From: an uncultured Mollicutes bacterium
GTDB taxonomy: Bacteria > Bacillota_I > Bacilli_A > RFN20 > CAG-826
Direction: 5' to 3'
Assembly (NCBI GenBank): GCA_945936135.1
Contig: CAMESG010000003.1
Coordinates: 116,143-180,142, forward strand
DNA: 64,000 nt
Shown here: positions 60,870 to 64,000 of the stretch, one piece after another
How the letters are laid out: the number at the start of each line of letters is the position of its first letter
How positions within the stretch are numbered: the first letter of the stretch is position 1
The notes under the pieces: generated by a model
Told to the model about the DNA's origin: nothing
Databases searched by the model: none
What the model saw: only the letters and a program-made list of their open reading frames with translations
Program-made: the position numbers and the translations under genes

Positions 60870-62348
60870 CTATTCCTTGGCCTGAATCTCGATTGTCTTG
60901 GTCGCGATCTTCTCGCGGAAGGTATCATCGTGTTCCACGAAGATCATCGTCGGACGATAGTCCAGGATCAAATCTTCGATTTGGATTCTCGAATCGATGT
61001 CGAGGTAGTTCAAGGGCTCATCCCAAAGGTAAAGATGGGCTTGCTCACAAAGACTTTTCGCAAGCAAGACTTTCTTCTTTTGGCCTTCCGAGTACCCTTC
61101 AAGCCTACCCTCGAAGGTTACGCGGGCAAAGCCCATCTTCCGTAGGATCGCCTTGAACAAGGTTTCATCGATCTTCGTTTGTTCGATGAACTCCTTCAAA
61201 GTTCCCTTCAAGAAGGAAGTATCCTGGGCAACGTAAGAGATCTTCAAGGATCTCCCTCGTTCAAAGGATCCTGAATAAGCAATTCCTTCATCGAGCCATA
61301 GCTTCAATAGGCTCGATTTTCCTGAACCGTTCTCTCCCGTCAAGGCAATCCGATCTCCTTGCTTCACGACAAAGGAAACAGGAATCGAAATCCCTTCCCC
61401 GTCATAGGTCGGGGAAACTTCTTTGAATGTTCCTAAAATATCTGAATGGAACGTCAAAGGAGATAGCTTTAAGGATTCGCTTTCTTCAAAGTCCTTTAGA
61501 AGAGAGGATTTCTCATCGATCGCCTTTTCTTTCCTTGTTTCGATGTTCTTGGATCGTTTCATCATCTTCGCGGCCTTATGCCCGATGTACCCGCGATCCA
61601 CGGGTCCGTTCCCGTACTTGGCACTCTCGGTTTTATTCGCCCAATCGGAAGATCGACGCGCGGATTCTTTTAACCCCGAGATCTCCTTCTTCAGTTTTTC
61701 GTTTCGAGAACGTTCGTTCTCCTGACGAGCATCGAAGTTCCCTTTGTACGAAGAATAATTGCCCGTCTGGATTTCGATCGTTTTCTTATTGATCGAAAGG
61801 ATATGATCGACGCAGTCATCGAGGAAGCTTCGATCATGGGATACGAGGATGAAGCCCTTCTTTCGTTTTAAGTATAAAGCCACGGCCTTTCTTGCCTTCG
61901 CGTCTAAATGGTTCGTTGGTTCATCAATGAGAAGGAAGTGCCCTGGATTTAAGAACAACGCGGATAAAAGGACTTTCGTCTGTTCTCCGTTAGATAAGGT
62001 CGAGAAAGTTCGATCCAATATCCCTTCTCGGACTTCTAAATATGAAAGTTCTCGTTCAAATTCCCATTCCTCGGCCTCCGGGGCGATCTCTTCTAAAATC
62101 TTTAATACGGTTTGTTCCTTGTCCTTCACAGGATAAGGGAAGTAATCAAAGGTCACCGAGGCTTGGATCTTGCCTCGGTATTCTTCTAGGCCTTGCAAGA
62201 GACGGAAGAAAGTCGTCTTCCCTCTTCCGTTGCGTCCAATAAAGCCTAGCTTCCAATTCGTGTCGAGTTGAAAGCTCACGTCTTCAAAGACGTCTTCTAG
62301 AGATCCCGGATACCCGAAGGTTAGATGTTCTATGTTGATTAATGACAT
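60870..62348 (-). CDS. ABC-F protein, Lsa/Vga-like (ribosome protection)
   Basis: A 492-residue protein with two ABC ATPase domains and no membrane part. Walker A motifs: GRNGRGKTTFFR (about 41) and GENGSGKSSLLK (about 330); signatures LSNGEQTKVLLS and YSEGQKKKVLLA; Walker B LLIDEPTNHLD and LWDEPLNYLD. The last wording is that of antibiotic-resistance ABC-F proteins such as Lsa(A) and Vga, which dislodge lincosamides, streptogramin A and pleuromutilins from ribosomes. The linker (about 185-290) is the arm reaching the peptidyl transferase centre. ATG 62348 has AGGAGG 9 nt upstream; the frame stays open 99 bp further into the leader. Resistance is inferred, not shown. Confidence 0.9.
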   Translation of the reverse strand: MSLINIEHLTFGYPGSLEDVFEDVSFQLDTNWKLGFIGRNGRGKTTFFRLLQGLEEYRGKIQASVTFDYFPYPVKDKEQTVLKILEEIAPEAEEWEFERELSYLEVREGILDRTFSTLSNGEQTKVLLSALFLNPGHFLLIDEPTNHLDAKARKAVALYLKRKKGFILVSHDRSFLDDCVDHILSINKKTIEIQTGNYSSYKGNFDARQENERSRNEKLKKEISGLKESARRSSDWANKTESAKYGNGPVDRGYIGHKAAKMMKRSKNIETRKEKAIDEKSSLLKDFEESESLKLSPLTFHSDILGTFKEVSPTYDGEGISIPVSFVVKQGDRIALTGENGSGKSSLLKLWLDEGIAYSGSFERGRSLKISYVAQDTSFLKGTLKEFIEQTKIDETLFKAILRKMGFARVTFEGRLEGYSEGQKKKVLLAKSLCEQAHLYLWDEPLNYLDIDSRIQIEDLILDYRPTMIFVEHDDTFREKIATKTIEIQAKE

Positions 62349-62491
62349 ATGGATGGTCCTCCTAAGAAAAACAGGAAGGCCAAAAGAAAAGAGAAGCCTT
62401 CCTTTGCAAGAAAACGTCAAAAAGGGTTCTAGACCTTCGTTGAACATTTTTCTTGCAGAATTAGAGCTTCATTGGTGGGCGTTAGTTCTCC
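62349..62491 (-). promoter_or_regulatory. Attenuator-like leader of the ABC-F gene
   Basis: The leader of about 143 nt holds a 10-bp hairpin TGCAAGAAAA/TTTTCTTGCA (62457-62448 with 62414-62405), directly followed by an intrinsic terminator AGGAAGGC/GCCTTCCT plus TGTTTTTCTT (62403-62364) that ends just before the AGGAGG of the ABC-F gene. A three-codon frame MKL (62472-62461) could be a leader peptide; its ribosome site AAGGAG (62493-62488) is 15 nt away and at the transcription start, so this part is weak. Such leaders commonly induce ABC-F genes when antibiotics stall ribosomes. Confidence 0.6.
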
Positions 62492-62497
62492 TTGAAG

Positions 62498-62526
62498 AAT
62501 ATAGCAAACCCAACGTACAAAAGCAA
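62498..62526 (-). promoter_or_regulatory. ABC-F gene promoter
   Basis: TTGCTT (62521-62526), 17-bp spacer, TATATT (62498-62503), about 150 bp before the ABC-F start codon. Confidence 0.7.
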
Positions 62527-62537
62527 AACGATTTTGG

Positions 62538-63848
62538 TTAATCCGACGACAGACCGACGATTTCATTGATCCGGTCCATGTAGAAATCCTTGCTTACGAT
62601 ATAGAAGGCGTGGTTCTTGGTGACGACCATGTCGTTACTAATATGGAGTTCGCCATTATCGTAAGTTGCAAGGACGCGTCCCGAGACGTAATCGAGCAAG
62701 CAATAGATCGAATGGCTGTCTTTATAGAGGGGCTTTCCCGTTCCTGCACCCGTTCCTTTCTCGCGTTGTTCGCAGAAATACTTAAAGACCTCGGATAAAG
62801 GTAAGGTCATTAGATCCAGGTCTACGTCGTCCCCGTTCACGATGCCGAATGTATCGTCGCTTCCTAGCATGGGATCGATGCCTTTGCCGATGTAAAAACT
62901 TCTCGTGTAATAGGTGACGCCTTCGGGAGCGCAATTAAGGAAGCTATCGTCCCCGATAACAGGGCATTCATCAAAGATGCGGACGAAGATGTTCTTCCGG
63001 CGGTGACAATAGATATTGTAGATGACGGTTCCGTTGCTCTCGGTACGTTCCAGAATAAAGTTGTAATAACCTCTGCAGGTGTCCTTCCCATCCTTCTTCA
63101 AACGAAGGGCACTTTGATTATTGATCTTCACCCCGTACACGAATTTGGAGGCGTTAACGTAAAGCCAAGTATCGTCTGGAACGGTGATTTGACCCTCCCC
63201 GTTCCATAAGGCGTCGTTTGCGTTGGCGTCGCGGAACAACGCGGCGTTCGCATCACTTCCTAAAGGATCGAGGTTATAGACGATCTCTTTGCCGGAGTCC
63301 TTCCCGGTTCGAAACTGGAGGAACAAGCTTGATACTTCTGTAAAATCCAAAGAGTCGACACGATAGAAATGGGGGTTAGCATCAACAAGATTTGTGCCAC
63401 TTCTCGTAAACGTTGGAGCTCCATCAAAGCCTGTCGTTGTTCCTTTATAGAGAGGCTTGCTTTGACGGGTCAACGTAACAAAGGAAGGGTAGTTGTTCTC
63501 CAAATAGGAATTAAAAGAGGCGCTTGTGTAGTTGGTGATCTCACCAGGTTTATAGCCAGGGTTTTCAGCGTTAAGAAGGGAGTCGTCAACGTTTTGGTTT
63601 TCGTTCTTGTCGATGCTAATGTTGGTTACGGCTTTAAGTTCGGTGACTTCTTCGTACATTATAACGTAAGCGCGGACGCCTGCAGATGTTTCATTGTAGC
63701 CATTCCAAGACCAAGAAACATCCGAATGCCCTATCGCGTGAATGGTTTTATCTTTCATGCTTGAATAATTAGTTATTACAGGGATGAGTTCTTTTCCTTT
63801 CAAAGACGAAATTTTCCAGTCTGTTCCATTGCTTTGCACCAATTCCAT
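62538..63848 (-). CDS. Hypothetical protein, 5' end unresolved
   Basis: At least 436 residues of a protein without recognised family, rich in Asn, Asp, Thr and Tyr with many predicted beta strands, as in surface or pilus-associated proteins of Gram-positive bacteria; no sortase motif or C-terminal helix. ATG 63848 lacks a ribosome site, and the frame stays open without any ATG, GTG or TTG back to a TAA near 63954, encoding plausible protein sequence (RPWGDDNSF). A neighbouring frame in the last 100 bp encodes a signal-peptide-like SFIFIFSLQPTVTA. A frameshift joining the two, or a start beyond the window, is likely, so the true N-terminus is missing here. Confidence 0.55.
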   Translation of the reverse strand: MELVQSNGTDWKISSLKGKELIPVITNYSSMKDKTIHAIGHSDVSWSWNGYNETSAGVRAYVIMYEEVTELKAVTNISIDKNENQNVDDSLLNAENPGYKPGEITNYTSASFNSYLENNYPSFVTLTRQSKPLYKGTTTGFDGAPTFTRSGTNLVDANPHFYRVDSLDFTEVSSLFLQFRTGKDSGKEIVYNLDPLGSDANAALFRDANANDALWNGEGQITVPDDTWLYVNASKFVYGVKINNQSALRLKKDGKDTCRGYYNFILERTESNGTVIYNIYCHRRKNIFVRIFDECPVIGDDSFLNCAPEGVTYYTRSFYIGKGIDPMLGSDDTFGIVNGDDVDLDLMTLPLSEVFKYFCEQREKGTGAGTGKPLYKDSHSIYCLLDYVSGRVLATYDNGELHISNDMVVTKNHAFYIVSKDFYMDRINEIVGLSSD

Positions 63849-64000
63849 TTCGGCCGTTAAAGCGTCTCGGGCATCGGTAAAAGAATTATCATCTCCCCAC
63901 GGGCGAGATCTGCTGTAACTGTTGGTTGTAGTGAAAATATAAAAATAAAACTCTTAATTGCACGTAAGGGATGAAACCCGCACAAGCAATTGCGGTGTAT

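Overview
The window reads as chromosome of an uncultured Gram-positive bacterium of the Bacillota (class Bacilli or a neighbouring Erysipelotrichia/Mollicutes-like lineage). Signs of this are CdaA-type diadenylate cyclase beside glmM, DeoD-type phosphorylase, a tetrahydrofolate riboswitch in front of an ECF folate S component, an Lsa-like ABC-F protein, a NatAB-like exporter, and no outer-membrane genes. TGA is an ordinary stop codon: several operons are joined by ATGA or TGATG overlaps. Seven tRNA genes (Glu, two Gly, Val, Thr, Leu, Arg) are scattered singly, all with encoded CCA. No insertion sequence, prophage, CRISPR array or rRNA was seen.

Layout. 1-2840: end of a Tad/type II secretion-like pilus operon (minus strand). 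3068-9972: a guanylate kinase-like enzyme, two tandem CorC/HlyC-type membrane proteins, a large repeat-containing membrane protein and CTP synthase. 10046-14862: cyclophilin, LD-carboxypeptidase-like protein, a phosphopantetheinyl transferase fused to a kinase-like domain, glutamyl-tRNA synthetase and tRNAs. 14936-20034: deoD operon and cdaA-glmM. 20069-31247: membrane and hypothetical proteins, a glycosyltransferase, uridine kinase, a three-gene translationally coupled cassette of unknown function (26227-28684), a HAD phosphatase and MscS. 31248-40341: a hairpin-rich gap, a ROK regulator, M18 aminopeptidase with a HEPN-like partner, exonuclease III, and a SWIM protein plus SNF2 helicase pair. 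40367-45189: MntP, riboswitch-controlled FolT, and two tandem processive glycosyltransferases, one frameshifted. 45265-55652: flavin reductase-like protein, MarR with a MacB-like ABC protein, GH13 enzyme, YjbR protein, ABC exporter, and a DNA methyltransferase-acetyltransferase fusion. 55822-64000: a structured putative RNA in front of tRNA-Leu, MATE exporter, phosphodiesterase, ABC-F protein with an attenuator-like leader, and a truncated or frameshifted surface-like protein at the edge.

Two styles of gene start coexist. Operons and housekeeping genes have clear Shine-Dalgarno sequences (GGAGG, AAGGAG) 5-10 nt before the start. At least a dozen first-in-operon genes have none, and instead carry a -10-like hexamer (TANNNT) ending 6-11 nt before ATG or GTG, exactly 6 nt in six cases. 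That is the signature of leaderless transcripts and is the most systematic unexpected signal here. The other leading signals are two chains of stem-loops (31277-31586; 56408-56561, the latter behind a consensus promoter and directly upstream of tRNA-Leu), the ABC-F leader and the unknown three-gene cassette.
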